Shown one piece after another: positions 11,660 to 26,232 of a stretch of 64,000 nucleotides of DNA; within the stretch, counting starts at the first letter, position 1; each line of letters starts with the position of its first letter. The translations under genes and the position numbers were made by a program. The DNA comes from Iris pallida (lineage: Eukaryota; Streptophyta; Magnoliopsida; Asparagales; Iridaceae): positions 10,734,408-10,798,407 of the forward strand of contig JANAVB010033216.1 in assembly GCA_029216955.1 (NCBI GenBank). The letters run 5' to 3'. The notes under the pieces are model-generated. The model had not been told where the DNA came from. It made no database searches and saw only the letters and a list, made by a program, of their open reading frames with translations.

Positions 11660-11666
11660 TATAAAA
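11660..11666 (+). promoter_or_regulatory. TATA box in the E2 3' LTR
   Basis: TATAAAA in the same context as 1410-1416 of the 5' LTR. Being in a 3' LTR, it would drive transcription outward if active. Confidence 0.55.
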
Positions 11667-14600
11667 GGAGAGGTACTTGCCCTCCTTTTCTATTGAATTC
11701 TCCACAATTAATCTTCCACAAATTTCTACCACAAAAGTGAGTGCTTCGTGTCGGTGTCCAATACTTTCTGTGTCAGCCGTGATTGGCCTCCGGTCCGATC
11801 CCGAATGTCTTTCTAATATATCTATATTTTTACATATTTATTGTTTCTCCTCCCTGTGTCCACACCTCGGACACGGCAACTCTGCCCCTCAACAGCACCT
11901 TTCCTCTCCTCCGTCGTTTCTACCATCACTACCACCGGCTGGCTTCCACCTTCCCCGTACCCTTTCCCCTGGCCGTCGACCCTAAAGCTCCGCCCCAAGC
12001 TGGCAGCGCCCACGCCCGGCAACCCCCTCACAGCCTACCAACACCACCAGCGACATCGTCACCCTCGCCTCATCGATGTCGTCTCCCTTCTTCTCCCCAT
12101 CTCCACCCAAACACCATCCTGACCACAAACCACCACCACCATCGCCACCAATGGCCCTATCCTGGTTGAACCCCCACCAACCAGGCCTCCTATCCGATCA
12201 GAGCCACACCACCATAACCCACCACCCGCAGCGGCCACTACGGCCATCGCCTGCCGGCGCCACTACCAAAACCACCTACCACCGGCAAAACCCCCATCGT
12301 ACCATAACAAAACACCACCATCACCACCGGACCTCTGTCAAAACCACAGTCCCGCCACCATCAAACACCAACAGCAAATAAAAAAAAATAAACACCCCGC
12401 TACCACCATGGCTTACCTCTACCGGAGTCGCGCCCGACCGCCTCTCCGAAGAAGCATTCGGGATCGCTGCCTCCCTCTGGTGCCGCGACCGTCGTCGACT
12501 CCCGCACCGCGTGCGACCGCCGTCGACTCCTGGTCCAACTGTACCGCATCGTCCCAGTGTCCGACGCCGCCTAGCGCCGGAGCTTACCCCTTCCTCTTTC
12601 TCCGACCAGCCCTAGTTGCAGACCTCCGTACCCTGACCTCTGTCTCCACCGGACCCCCTTTCGCTCCGGCCATCGTCCACAAAACCCCTCTCTCTCGACT
12701 TCGTCCCCCTTTGACTCAACATCCACCGCCTAGATCTCCAGTGCGCCTTTTTCCTGCCACCTCCGACGCACGTGGGCGCCGCATCTTGCCGACCCTAGCC
12801 GACGAGATCCCTCTCCCGAGCTTCTTCCTCTCTCTCTCCTCCGTCGCTCGTCTTTCCTCTGTCTTTTCTTCCTTCATCTTCCCGATCTCCTTTTCCCTTT
12901 CATTACTGCTCTTTTTCTTTTTAGTTATGAGACCCATTTATTGTCTATTCCCAAGGATGGGAACAGCTCTCCACAAAATGTTGGGTCTTACTGTTTTATT
13001 TTTATTTTTATTTGTATTTTGATTGTTAAGTAATGGTTGGTCTTAATATACACCATATGTTTCTTATACCTATTAATATTATTATCATCACATTAAATAT
13101 TATTATTATTGATTATTATTACTATTTTTGATTTTGTTATATTGTATTATTATTGCTAACATCATACTAAATATTTTGTTATTACTAGTATTATTATTAT
13201 TATTTTATAATGTGAGTTGTAGAGATTTTATAATTATTATAAATAATTGATTTTGATATTTTATCATGGTTATCAAATGTTTTCAAAGTTATCTTGTAAA
13301 AATATATAAATGTTATATTTGACTTGGTATATTTTAAAAATAATGTTTTAAAACCATAAACAAAATTTCTGGATTATTAATATTTATCTAGAACTATTTT
13401 GACCCATAAGAATATAGTTCCTAATAATAAAATAATTTCCTAAATACTTTCAAATATTTGTCTAAAATTATCTACACTAATAAAGTATAGTTTCCCTATC
13501 TATAAATTTTATTTTTGCAACCTTAGTTTCTAGCCTAGAATAAATTTTTAGATTTTTTGTACTTTTCTAAAAACTATTTTCTAAAACTACTAGAATATAA
13601 TTTCTGTATTATTATAGTTTTCTAAAATCATATATATATTAGTTATCTAAATTTCCTTCGACTATCTTTCCGTCCGTCCACGACTAAATCGCATTATTCA
13701 TGTTCCCTCGCCAATTCAAGCCTACCTTATGTCGAACCTATCTAATTTGACCCTTATGGACTCAATGGAATTGTCCGTGCCACCATCAGAGGTCACTTTA
13801 TGTAGTTATTATCCGAAGTCGTAGTTCGTGCTACATTGATCATTGCAGCACACCAGGCAAGACACCTTGCAATTTGCTGTTTATTTATTTAGCTCATATT
13901 TTATGCATTATTCATTATTTTCTTTATGCAAAATAAACTGTGATACATGGCGTAACCTGTTAGAACTTAATGTTCGATTATATTTTCTGCTATGTATTAT
14001 TTTTCTTACACATTAAACCTAGATTTAAGGGTCCACCTTGTGTGTTGCATTGATTTGGCCTTGACACGTTGTACCACGAAGATGTGTATCGTATGTAGAA
14101 CACGGACGTACGTGATTGGCTGGCCATCAGTATGTACAAGCCGTACGATAGGACTATCCGCTAATAGAATTGCATGCTTGTCACGACCCGTACCCTTATG
14201 AGGGGCACGAGCACCTGGGTACGTCCAGCCTACGCCGCAGTATCGGCGGTAGAGCGCTGTATATAACGTCTGTAAATACCTACGACTAACAGTTAAAATA
14301 TACCTGTACAGTATATACTCTCCGAATGGAGGTGACATAGCAATACAGTCTTAATCACAGAATAAAACTAAGGTAGATAGCTCAGAAGGAAAGACATATG
14401 ATAGATGAAAGAGTAATAAGTCCACAGTCTAATACAAGCCCAGATATATACAACATCACAGGATATCAAAATAGAATATAGAAACTACAGTCTGATAAAG
14501 CTAGCTGGATCGCAGTCCAGTCAAACCTAGCTAACCTACACTACTCTGGAAGTACAAAATCTAGTGGCTCTACTATAAGGCCACGGTCCAAAGCTACTCC

Positions 14601-15616
14601 ATCTAACTCGATCCCATAATAGGTCGAGCAGTCCGCCTCGAAATCATCTGTAATATATCATAACGGTATCCTGTCAGGAAAATAAGCAAGTACAAACACT
14701 AACAGCAGTTCCATGTGAATTGACAAATTCTATAAGAGATAGTATAATGAACTACAAGACAAAGATATATGAAGACTTGGGAACCGTTCGGAAGCCGAGT
14801 TACAACCCTTAAACCAAACAAGGACCGGGGTTGTAACTCTTCTCCCGAGCAGAACTTAGTCTCCAATCAAGGTACAATGTAAAGGCAAGTAGAGCATGTG
14901 AGTAACTGTATATCATGGCATGGTGAGAAAATACTGAATGTAGAACAGAGCAGGATACACGATAAGATAAAGTAAATATAAAATATGATTTGAATTATTA
15001 GAGCGATATGTGATCGGCTTGGGATAAGTGACAGGACAGGCTATCCACTTGGCCCGGCAATCCGCGGTGACCTCAACGGAGAGTCATGCCGGCCAACCTG
15101 GAGAACGAGCACAAGGCAAGGATCTCGCTACACCCTTCGTGAGGGAAGAGTGGCGTGAGCACATGAATAGTAACAGGGTGGCTTGGATCACATAGCCCCT
15201 AATAATTCTCCATCCCCGAATAGTACAATAGATCGGGACATGACACGTCATGGCACGTGATTTCATAAGAGGGTAGCAAATCCTTTTAGAAATTGGTGTC
15301 TATACAAGTACAGGGAACAAGACAGGGAGTGTACCCATATACCCAAAAATTTAGGAACAACATCTCATGTCATGATCCAATGTGTACTAGTTTGTGAACT
15401 ATCGTGACTAAGAATCAAGTAAGACACTACGACTGAATCGGATATAGCAGATATCAAGACAATAAAAACTATCAGAGAATGTACTCGCCTGTTGTCCTAA
15501 GCTGTATGGTATATCAATGCTTAGAGCGGTATCAGAAGACCTAAATATGAGATACTGTAAGTTAATTTAGGTTTAAACAAATTTAGGAATGATTTACAAT
15601 GAATGATATGCAATCT

Positions 15617-15980
15617 AGGTCAAACTAGGTTTCACTGAGTCACATTAAGTCCTGTCAAGTCAATCTAAGTCAAATCAAGTTATATCAAGTCAATCTAAGC
15701 CTAACCAAGTCAATCCTAGGTCATACTAGTCATCACGGGTCAAAACAAGTCGAAGAAAGTCAAACGGGGTCAAGAGTTGGCCTACAGTTGACTTTTGGTC
15801 AACTGGTCAACCCTGGTCAACTCTGGTCAACTCTAGGTCAACCCTGGTCAATCCTAGGTCAATGGTGACTAATAGTTGACTTTTGGTCAACTACGCAAGT
15901 CTAATGGAAATTGGGACTAATTTGGGCAAAGTGTTGACCCATAGTTGACTTTTGGTCCAAAAAGTCAACCGTGGTCAACC
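15617..15980. promoter_or_regulatory. Dense GTCAA/TTGAC (W-box-like) cluster in the E3 3' LTR
   Basis: More than 20 GTCAA or TTGAC cores occur in about 360 bp, many as GGTCAAC or GTTGACTTTTGGTCAAC. Most face the minus strand, the coding orientation of E3. TTGAC(C/T) is the WRKY-binding W-box. The same array is kept at 33260-33624. Function is inference; a simple decayed minisatellite is the alternative. Confidence 0.5.
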
Positions 15981-16559
15981 GGGGCCAAGACTAGGTCTAG
16001 ACGACTATTTCTAACTATTACCAACCTCTACAACCCATATCCAAGTCCATCTTGGACTTCGAAACTCATATCTTGGCCGTAGGCCAATATCCTATTTTAC
16101 CCTTAAAATGGATAAAATTCTAGCTTAGGCAACTATCAAGTTAGCCTACCTACGCTTGGTATTTTGACCCGAGCACCCTAGGGTAGTAAGGTACTAGCCT
16201 ATACATATATTACCTACCAAGATACCTAAGTAAAGTGGACATCTAGTCCATGTTACGGCCCATTGCCGGTATCTTGAATATTTCAAGATACGGGATGGTA
16301 CGGCGCGATACCGGCGCCCTACAACCCCGATTTCCACCCGGGAGCCTACCCGCAAAATCTAAATCACGTATTCTTGCCCCACGCCAAGTTTCAACTCATT
16401 TCGATACTCCGAGCTCCGTTTCGCCCTCTAAATCGATTTCCCCTATTTCCTATTCTAGCCTTCTTCCTATTCTTCTAACTTCTTCCAATCTTTCCTTCTA
16501 ACTTCTAATTCTTTTCTAACTTCTAATTCCATAAACTTCTTCTACTCTTCTTTATGTTT

Positions 16560-18100
<1,541 letters not shown>

Positions 18101-18740
18101 ACTCTCTAAGGATTAAATCCTAATAAATCATCAACCTATTTTTCTAGGGATAACCTACAAATTTGTGGGCAAATGATAGAGAATCTTCTCCTCTCCATTT
18201 ATTGTGAATGAACTAAATGCAAAAGAGAAATAGATTAGAAATTAAGAACATACCTAAAAGGAAATGGTTGGCGGAAGAAGAAGACTTGAGAGAAATTGAA
18301 TTTGGAAGAGAGAGAGAGTGTGTTGCTTAGTGGAGAAGAAAGAGGGGGGGCTTGTCATGGCCGGCCAAGGCATGGCATGGTGAGGGGCACTTGTAATTAC
18401 AAGTTTGCCCCTCCCTAAGCCTAATATTAATTAAAATCCAAATTAGGTTTAGGAAGTTGCTAAAAATAAATAAAAATCATAATTAAACTAAATTACTCAT
18501 GGGGGACTAGTCCAAACTCTTAAACCCTAAAGTTTAGTATGGTGGGCCATGGTTAGCTAACATGTTAATTACAGCTCAAGTCGAAATTCATCGGGGTCCC
18601 GAATTAACTCGGAATGCGATGAAATTCGAACCCGACTCCTATAATAATTAAATAATAATATTCATGAAATAAAATTCCCAAAAATATTATAAAATGGAAA
18701 ATTACCATTTTACCCCTAACTGGGAAAAGTGAGGGTGACA

Positions 18741-18770
18741 AGTCTATCCATCTTAAAAAAATTTCGTCCT
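18741..18770 (-). other. E3 polypurine tract and upstream conserved block
   Basis: On the minus strand, CAAGGACGAAATTTTTTT is followed by AAGATGGATAGACT and then the 3' LTR start TGTCACC. This matches the arrangement before the E2 and E8 3' LTRs. Confidence 0.55.
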
Positions 18771-18832
18771 TGAAATTGAAGACAACAAGCACAGGAAATC
18801 ACAAACAGAATTAAAGGAAACAAATTTATACC

Positions 18833-21800
18833 TCAGGGCGCGAAAAGATAAGGGAAACGCTCCCGCATGTCGTCCTCCCTCTCCCAGGTAGACTCACCTG
18901 GAGAGTGATGTCTCCATGCAACCCGAACCAAGGGTATGACCTGGTTCCGGAGCACCTTCTCCCTGCGATCCAGAATCTCCACCGGCTGTTCTGGATAGCT
19001 GAGAGTAGGTCCCACCTGTATCGCTGAATGGTCCAATACGTGGCTAGGATCTGCCACGTACCGCCTCAGCTGGGATACATGAAATACGTTGTGCACTCCC
19101 TCGAGCCTGGTAGGCAAGTCCAGTCGGTAGGCTACTGCACCGATCCTCTCTAAGATGGTGAAAGGTCCGATGTAGCACGGACTGAGCATCCCACTGCCGC
19201 CAAAGCGAATAGTACCACGTGTCGGGGATATCCTCAGAAATACCATATCACCAACCTAGACACAAGACAAAAACTCAACACACAACTAACAAACAATCAC
19301 AACAAACATGACAAGAACTGAAACTAACCTCGTACTCTAACGGTCTCCGGTGACTATCGGCCCAATGCCGCTGTCTATCCTGAGCCACCCGAAGTCTGTC
19401 TCTAATCAATCTGACCTTCTCGGCCGCATCCATAACCATCTCCGGCCCAAGAAGCGCCCGCTCGCCAACATCGTCCCAAGACAAGGGAGTACGGCATCTC
19501 CGTCCATATAGAGCCTCAAATGGTGATATCTCTATACTGGCCTGGTAGCTGTTGTTGTAAGCAAACTCTACCAGGTGAAGATGGTCCTCCCAAGAACCCC
19601 CGAGATCTAGCACATATGTGCGAAGCATATCCTCCAAGGTCTGGATGGTCCTCTCCGACTGCCCGTCTGTCTGAGGATGATAAGCAGTACTAAACTTGAG
19701 CGAGGTGCCCAAGCTAGCCTGCAAACTCCTCCAGAAGTGGAAAGTGAATCGGCTATCCCGATCTGAAACTATGCTCACCGGAACTTCGTGCAATCTCACG
19801 ATCTGACGAACATACAGCTCAGCCAGCCTCTCCGTAGATAAACCCACTTTGAAAGGCAAAAAGTGGGCCGATTTGGTCAATCTATCAACTATGACCCAAA
19901 CCGCGTCCTTTCCTCCTGGCGACCGTGGAAGTCCAGATACAAAGTCCATGGTGATGTGCTCCCACTTCCACTCGGGAATGGGTAGCGGCTGCAGCAATCC
20001 ACCTGGTCTCTACCTTTCGGCCTTCACCTGCTGACACACAAGACAACGAGATACAAACTGAGCTACCTCGCGCTTCATGTCATACCACCATACGTGCTCT
20101 CTCAGGTCCCTATACATCTTGTTTGCCCCAGGATGCATAGAATACTGAGAGCGATGCGCCTCCTGAAGAACCTCCTCCCGAAGCTCTCCACGTGGAACGC
20201 ACAGCCTAGTACCGTGCCGCAACGACCCGTCTTCGGCTACAGAGAAATCGTCAAGCAAGCCCATCCTCACCTGCTCCCTGATGCTCCTCAGGGCAACATC
20301 ATCATACTGCGCTGACCTGACTCTATCCATCAGCTCAGACTGAATCTACAAACCCCATATCTGGATCTCCATGCCCGGAATGATGACCTCGATACCCAAA
20401 CTATCCAGGTCGGCCAACAAATAATGATCTGTCGTCAAGAACATAGCAACTGGATACCTGCTCAAGGCATCTGCAACTACGTTGGCCTTCCCCGGATGGT
20501 ACTGCAAGGATATATCGAAGTCCTTCATCAGTTCTAACCACTGCCTCTGTCGCATGTTCAACTCCTTCTGAGTGAACACGTACTTCAAGCTCTTGTGATC
20601 TGTGAAGATCTCAACTTGCTCTCCGTACAGGTAATGCTTCCATAACTTCAAAGCAAATATCACCGCGGCCAACTCCAGATCATGAGTAGGATAGTTCTTC
20701 TCATGAGGACGCAGCTACCTGGATGCATAGGCAATTACCTTCCCGTGCTGCTGAAGAACACACCCTAAACCCTTCCCGGAAGCATCGCTGAAGATCGAGA
20801 ACCCTCCTGACCCAGATGGCAAAGTCAGGATCGGAGCTGAAGTCAACCTCCTCTTCAGCTCATCGAATGCAGCCTGACACTCATCAGTCCAGACGAACTC
20901 CACGTCCTTCCTGGTGAGTCTATTCATCAGCTCTACAATCTGCGAGAAGTCCTGAACGAACTTCCGGTAATAGCCAGCCAAACCCAGAAAGCTCCGAACC
21001 TCGGCAACTGAACTGGGCGTAGACCAAGACTCCACTGCCGAAATCTTCATCTGGTCTATTGAAATCCCATGCTCGGTCACAACATGACCTAGGAACTCCA
21101 CCTGGTCTAAAAAGAACTCACACTTCGAAAGCTTCCTGTAGAGTTGCTCCCTCCTCAGAGTCTCTAACACAACTCTCAAGTGTTCCTCATGCTCCTCCTG
21201 CGTCTTCGAATAGATCAAGATATCGTCTATGTAGACCACCACGAACTTGTCAAGGTACTGATGGAATACCTTGTTTATCAAGTTCATGAACACCATGGGA
21301 GCATTGGTCAACCCAAATGGCATCACTGTAAACTCGTACTGGCCGTACCGAGTCCAAAATGCCGTCTTGGGAATGTCATCCCGCCTCACCTTCAGCTGGT
21401 GATATCCGGACCTCAAATCTATCTTCGAAAAGACCTTTGCCCCACTCAGCTGATCGAACAAGTCATCGATCCTCAGCAAAGGATACCTATTCTTGATAGT
21501 GAGGTTGTTGAGCGCCCAGTAATTAATGCACATGCGGGACGTACCGTCCTTCTTCGGCACAAAAAGGACTGGCGCTCCCCAGGACGAAGAACTGGATCTG
21601 ATGAACCCCTTGTCCTGCAGCTCGTCGACTTGCTTCTTCAGCTCTATCAACTCGCTGTTGTTCATCCTATAGACATGCTGCGAGATGGGCTCGGCGCCCG
21701 ACACCAAGTCTATGGAGAACTCAATGTCCCTGTCTGGCGGCATCCCCGGCAACTCCTCGGGAAAGACATCCGAGAACTCAGCAATCAACGGATGTGGCAA

Positions 21801-22190
21801 ATCCTGCCCCGCCAACAAAGTTCCACAGAATCCAGCCTCTGGCTCCGCTGCTCCTCGAGCAAACTCGATCTCTGGCTCACCCGGCATCCTAAAAAGAACT
21901 CTGCCTCCTCTACAATCAATGCTAGCATGGTGCATGCTCAACCAATCCATTCCGAGTACCATATCGTACCTCGGTAGGGGCATTACGAGCAGACACGCAC
22001 TCAAGTCCCGGCCTCTCAGAGTGACTCTCCGTCCCTTGCAAATATTATTAACCAGGATAATACCTCCCCCGGTCATAATCTTGCAAGTCCTACCCATATA
22101 TTCAGTAATGATATTGTGTCTCAGAGCAAAAGAAACAGACACAAAACTATGGGTCGCCCCAGAATCAAATAAGGCGAAAGCAGGGAAAGA
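18833..22190 (-). pseudogene. pol: E3 pol: protease, RT, RNase H, integrase, chromodomain (broken)
   Basis: Domains in order on the minus strand: aspartic protease with FDSGATHSF near 22166; reverse transcriptase with [11 protein letters not shown] and the catalytic YIDD near 21230; RNase H starting [10 protein letters not shown] and continuing with [12 protein letters not shown]; integrase HHCC finger (EAH ... CLVCQQ) at 20010-20200; integrase core with D (TMDFVSG), D (VSDRDSRF) and E (GQSERTIQ) at 19275-19997; chromodomain at 18833-19100 ending TWEREDDMRERFPYLF. The order RT-RNase H-integrase marks Ty3/gypsy. In-frame TAG stops at 20715, 20346 and 20010 split it, and a 73-bp intron-like insert interrupts 19256-19328. 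The catalytic residues themselves are still present. The protein would copy the element RNA and insert the cDNA; the chromodomain would bias insertion to modified chromatin (family knowledge). Confidence 0.9.
19256..19328 (-). other. Putative intron between integrase and chromodomain of E3
   Basis: The minus strand shows GTTAGTTTCAG at one end and a T-rich tail ending GTGTCTAG at the other. Read through, this gives a stop soon after LEYEVSF. Removing 73 bp restores one frame from LEYE to the VGDMVFLR motif expected in this family. GT and AG ends, T-richness and frame restoration all favour a spliceosomal intron over a random insertion. Confidence 0.6.
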
Positions 22191-23151
22191 ATCTAGGAGA
22201 ACATGACCTGCTACAACATTTTCCATGGGCTCCGCCTTCTCTTCCTCCTCTGCTGCCAAAGCGAACACCCTGCCCGCGTGTGCTCCCCTCTGGTGCTGGA
22301 CAAAACGTTGCTGCTGGGTCTGGAGTGGAGGACCCCTCTGCTGAACCGCTGGTCCTTTAGCCGGCTGCGCTCTGTCCTGGCCTCCTCTGACTCCACGAAA
22401 GCGGCAATCCCTCAGCTGGTGATCGGGCTCCCCACAGTAGAGACAGACACCCAACCTCTTTCTGCAAGCCTTCCTGGTGTGCCCCAGCTTCTCGCAGAAG
22501 CCGCACGGTGTAGCCGATCTCTGGCCCTGTCCCTGGTGCTGCTGGACACGCGTCGGTACCTGCTGGATCTGCAACAGAGGCTGCTGCTGAAACGGCCTCT
22601 GCTGCGACTGCTACTGAAAGTGGGGGCGCTTGGCCGGTCCCGCACTGGAACTCGCCCCCATAGTATCTCCGTTCCTCTTCGGCTTGAGGCCGAAGTCCTC
22701 CTCTGTGATCTGCGCGTCCATCAATATCTGATCGAACGTCGCATCACGGCGACCCGAGGTGCGGGTGCGCACTGCATGAATAACTCCCCTGCAGAACTTA
22801 CGAGCCTTCTGCCCCTCATCCTGGATCATATCGGAAGCAAACCTGCTAAGGCGGAAGAACTCAGCTGCATACTCGTCCACCGACGAGTTCCCCTGAACTA
22901 GACCCACGAACTGGCCCTCCAATGCTGTAAGAGCCACGTCCGGGAAGAACTTCTCCTTGAAGAGCCTCCAAAAGTTCTCCCAAGTCAGCCCTCTCATCGA
23001 CGCACGAGGATCCGTACGGTACCATGTCAGCGTAATGTCGAAGACGGCTGGCTGCGGCCGAAACCCAAAGTGCTCTAGGAAGCTCTGCCAGCTCCATGCT
23101 CCGCTGTACATCCTCAAGCCAGTCATCTGCATAAAGGATGCCCTCTGTGCC
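22191..23151 (-). pseudogene. gag: E3 gag, C-terminal two thirds (broken)
   Basis: The stretch carries a capsid-like region (DWLEDVQRSMEL, TWENFWRLFKEKFFPD, SVDEYAAEFFRLSRFA) and then two CCHC zinc knuckles, [14 protein letters not shown] and [14 protein letters not shown], near 22465 and 22410, joined by Gln-rich linkers. Gag forms the particle and binds the RNA. A frameshift near 23020-23040 splits the capsid part over two frames, and a TAG at 22611 cuts before the knuckles. The N-terminal third lies at 31091-31567, beyond E4. Confidence 0.85.
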
Positions 23152-25526
23152 TGTAATACCCCGTTCCGTACGGCGTATTACGCTGAAGCGTTGACTCAAC
23201 GAGTTGCGTGGACCGAAAGAATGTATCGATGCAAAACGATACGAGAGCTAAGTTGTCCCGAGCAACGCATCAAACTGAGTCGATGCAAGAGTTGCCTTGT
23301 CCCTAAGAATGCATCGAGTGAATCGATACGAAGCGCCGCGTTGCCCCGAAGGATGAGTGCATTGAATCGGCTCGAAGATTCTAAGAAATTGAATCGACCA
23401 AGGCGCAAGTCCGAATCGAAGCAAGTATTGATTTTAGTTGGTTTCGTGTGCAGGTCATACTTTGACGGGAAAATATTAGAGGTCGATCTTTTGCAATATT
23501 TAGTAAGGGGTCCGCGAAATCAAATCGTCGCCTTGCGACGGACCGAGACTTGGGCACGCTAAGGCAAATCGGGCGTATGATTCAATAAAAGCACGAAGTG
23601 CTCGAATGGCTAAGTCAGGAGAGTGGCCGTGCAACAAAGTTAGGGAATCGAGCCGCATCGGCTCGGCGAAACGACGAAGGCATATCAACTCAAGGTGGGA
23701 GGATTGACTTCTTTTTACTCCTTCATTTGATAAGTCAAATATATCATTTGTATGCTAAAAGTTAACCTATCGACGCCACGGGCGTGGCCGATCGGAGATA
23801 AAATCATAGTGTGAGTCAAACACTAAGTTAGAACAATTGAAATGCTACGTGCATCCTATGCACGAGTCGCTATGGAACATTAGATATCGCAAAGGCGAGC
23901 GCCTCAGAGCGCAAGCCGTAAGAACATGGAATAACTGTAATCGGCGAGTGCCTTAGTGCACGAACCATACCGTGCCTTTGATGTACGAGTTAGACGGCTA
24001 GAACATTGAAAGACAATAGGCGAGCGCCCTAGCGCGCAAGCCCCGAACCTTGAATGCTAAGTTATAGAACATGGGAATATGGTCGGAACGTGCCTACGTG
24101 CACGGGATAATAAAAGATGGCTTCGTTACGAGAGAATACAGTTGCGGTATGAATGTGGCAGAACTGTCGGATATGACATGTTGCCTCGAAAGGTGTTCGA
24201 GACCCTCGGGTCGTTCGGTTGACGAGCATTGAGTTGAGGCACGAAGCCATTGAATCATCGAAACGAAGTGCGAAACGAAAGAACATAGAAAGCTAAATGG
24301 AAGAAATGCGAGACGATAAGTCTGAGTCTCGGACTCAAGACTATATTTGGTTGTTTGAAATTGATACTTGAATGATAGGGCGTTGCATGGTCGATTGGAA
24401 TGGGCTCGAGATAAAATGTGATACCGCCCGTGCACGGGTGTGTCCCCCAATCGGATAGATACCGGATGCGCCCCGGAACCGATTGGCCGCGGAGGGATTC
24501 GAATAATCTTTGTAGGCGTACATCAAAACTAGATGGGAAATGCCACAAATGATGGTATGCAGCGGAAACGTTTCGGTTGTTTTGGGATTGTAACCCAACC
24601 CGTGAAACGCCGGGCAGCCCAACCAAATAGTGAGAAAAGAAGGAGAGAAAAGAAAGGAACTCCTTTAGTTCATTCCGGCGCGGATACGCCAACGGCCCTC
24701 ATATAGTTAAGGAACGATGGGTTAAAAGTGTAGGCGCGAATGCGTCCCGCATATAGATCCTACTTAGAGTTGCACTTATAACATGACAGGGAAGAAATGG
24801 GACGTATTCACCTTGCGTCAGTGCAAAGGACACAAGGGCGAGTGCGTCGACTTGGTAAGCCACGAATCAAACACGAGAATGCTTGTTTGCTTGCCTATTC
24901 AATTCGATAACATGCTGCTACGATAACATGCTTTACGCTTTCAAAGAAATCATAAAATTGACCCTAAGGAGAACATAGCAAGATCATAAGCTAAGTTGCA
25001 TGATTCAACGTAAATATTAAAGATGTTGGTTTGGAAAGATGATCTTTGATATCAGTACATGCGAGGACGAACGTACTGATCCCCCACCAGCTTCATGCAG
25101 GGTGCAGGGAATGGATTGCTCGCGACGAAGCGTTGCTTGAACGTGTTAAGGCTTGGAATGCCGAAGCGCATTGAAGCGTGCTATCGCATTGACGCTCGGA
25201 CTACGCAGCTGGATTGATGCGGCTGAGATATAGAAGGCATGATGTATGGAACGGTGAAATCCTTTGTGGGCAAGAGAGAACCTGAGTGTTGTAGCCAATC
25301 TGGCACATATTGTTAGGCTATCGAAAGCTATTGTAATCTCAGTTTCAGATATCAATAAAGATAATTGTTTCGTATACTCTGTTTCCTTTCGTTGTTAATA
25401 TCGAATCAAAAGATAACCATTTGAGAACTTGTCATCTTGCCTTGCACGAGCGCAACTCCAGGCTCGTGTGGCATCACGCCCCCTGCGAGGACGATGATTC
25501 GGGTGATTCTGGGTCGGGGCGTGACA
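23152..25526 (+). repeat. E4 5' LTR
   Basis: Starts TGTAATACCCCGTTCCGTACGG and ends GATTCTGGGTCGGGGCGTGACA. The body is GC-moderate with many CG dinucleotides. A predicted leftward frame (24255-24692) is repeated in the other LTR but has no recognisable domain. Confidence 0.88.
23892..24045. repeat. GGCGAGCGCC..GCGCAAGCC hairpin repeats in the E4 LTR
   Basis: Three units (near 23894, 23943 and 24018) share GGCGAG(C/T)GCC, a short loop and the partly complementary GCGCAAGCC or GTGCACGAACC. Each can fold on itself. The same series occurs at about 29454-29605 in the 3' LTR. Confidence 0.6.
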
Positions 25527-25529
25527 AAT

Positions 25530-25541
25530 TGGTATCAGAGC
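25530..25541 (+). other. E4 primer-binding site (tRNA initiator Met)
   Basis: TGGTATCAGAGC lies 3 bases after the 5' LTR end, the standard Met-type primer site. Confidence 0.9.
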
Positions 25542-25965
25542 TCTAGGCTCAATTTCCTCTGGACGCTCGCTTCACTACAATTCAAAAAGTTGCCCACCAC
25601 CACTTGATATCACTCTTGACTCTACTCGATGTCGCATTGGATGTTCCATACAATAAGTCTAATACAAATCGTGTAATTTTGCCGCATGTGTTTTGGAAAT
25701 TACATGATGTTTGCTAAGAAAGTCGCGAGGGGTATATTGCATTGAATGCAAACGAGCCGTAAAAATGTTAGTTGCTGCAAGCGCAAACAAATTATGAAAT
25801 ACGATTTGAGATATTGTGGCAATGTAACATGTTGAATGAGAAATAAAATGATGCACGATGTGCAGCGAGTTAATGTGAATATGCGTTAAAATGAAAGTGA
25901 GAAGTGATAGCCAATATCGATGTGTTAAACGGATTGTGCATTGACTTGTAAAGTCGAGAGTAATT

Positions 25966-26232
25966 CGTTGCACGAGGTGCGGTAAATGTCGAAAATGATC
26001 GTTGCACGATGTGCAACGCGTACTGGAAAGTAAAATTATTGCACGTGGTGCAACGCATATCAGATTAATCGTTGCACGAAGTGCAAAGGAAATTGGAAAT
26101 AAATCGTTGTACAAAGTGAAATGAAATGTCGAAAATAAATCGCAGCACGATGTGCAACGCGAGTCGAAAGTAAAATTTGTTGCACAGGGTGCAACGTATA
26201 TCAAGATAAATTGTTGCACGAGATGCAACGTA
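25966..26232. repeat. GTTGCAC..GTGCAAC hairpin array in the E4 interior
   Basis: About eight units with 28-40 bp spacing each hold a short palindrome: GTTGCAC-GAT-GTGCAAC (26001), TTGCAC-GTG-GTGCAA (26039), TTGCAC-GAA-GTGCAA (26072), GTTGCAC-AGG-GTGCAAC (26179), GTTGCA-CGAGA-TGCAAC (26213) and weaker ones at 25967, 26105 and 26144. They are separated by AT-rich linkers with GGAAAGTAAAATT or GAAAATAAAT. Confidence 0.8.

Noticed and set aside
21180..22901. Plus-strand frames of 173-265 codons opposite E3 gag-pol
   Set aside because: They are antisense shadows of a well-supported coding region with no motif of their own.
24255..24692. 145-codon minus frame in the E4 LTR, repeated at 29814-30251
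   Set aside because: Conservation follows simply from the two LTRs being copies. It has no domain, and overlapping frames are equally conserved.
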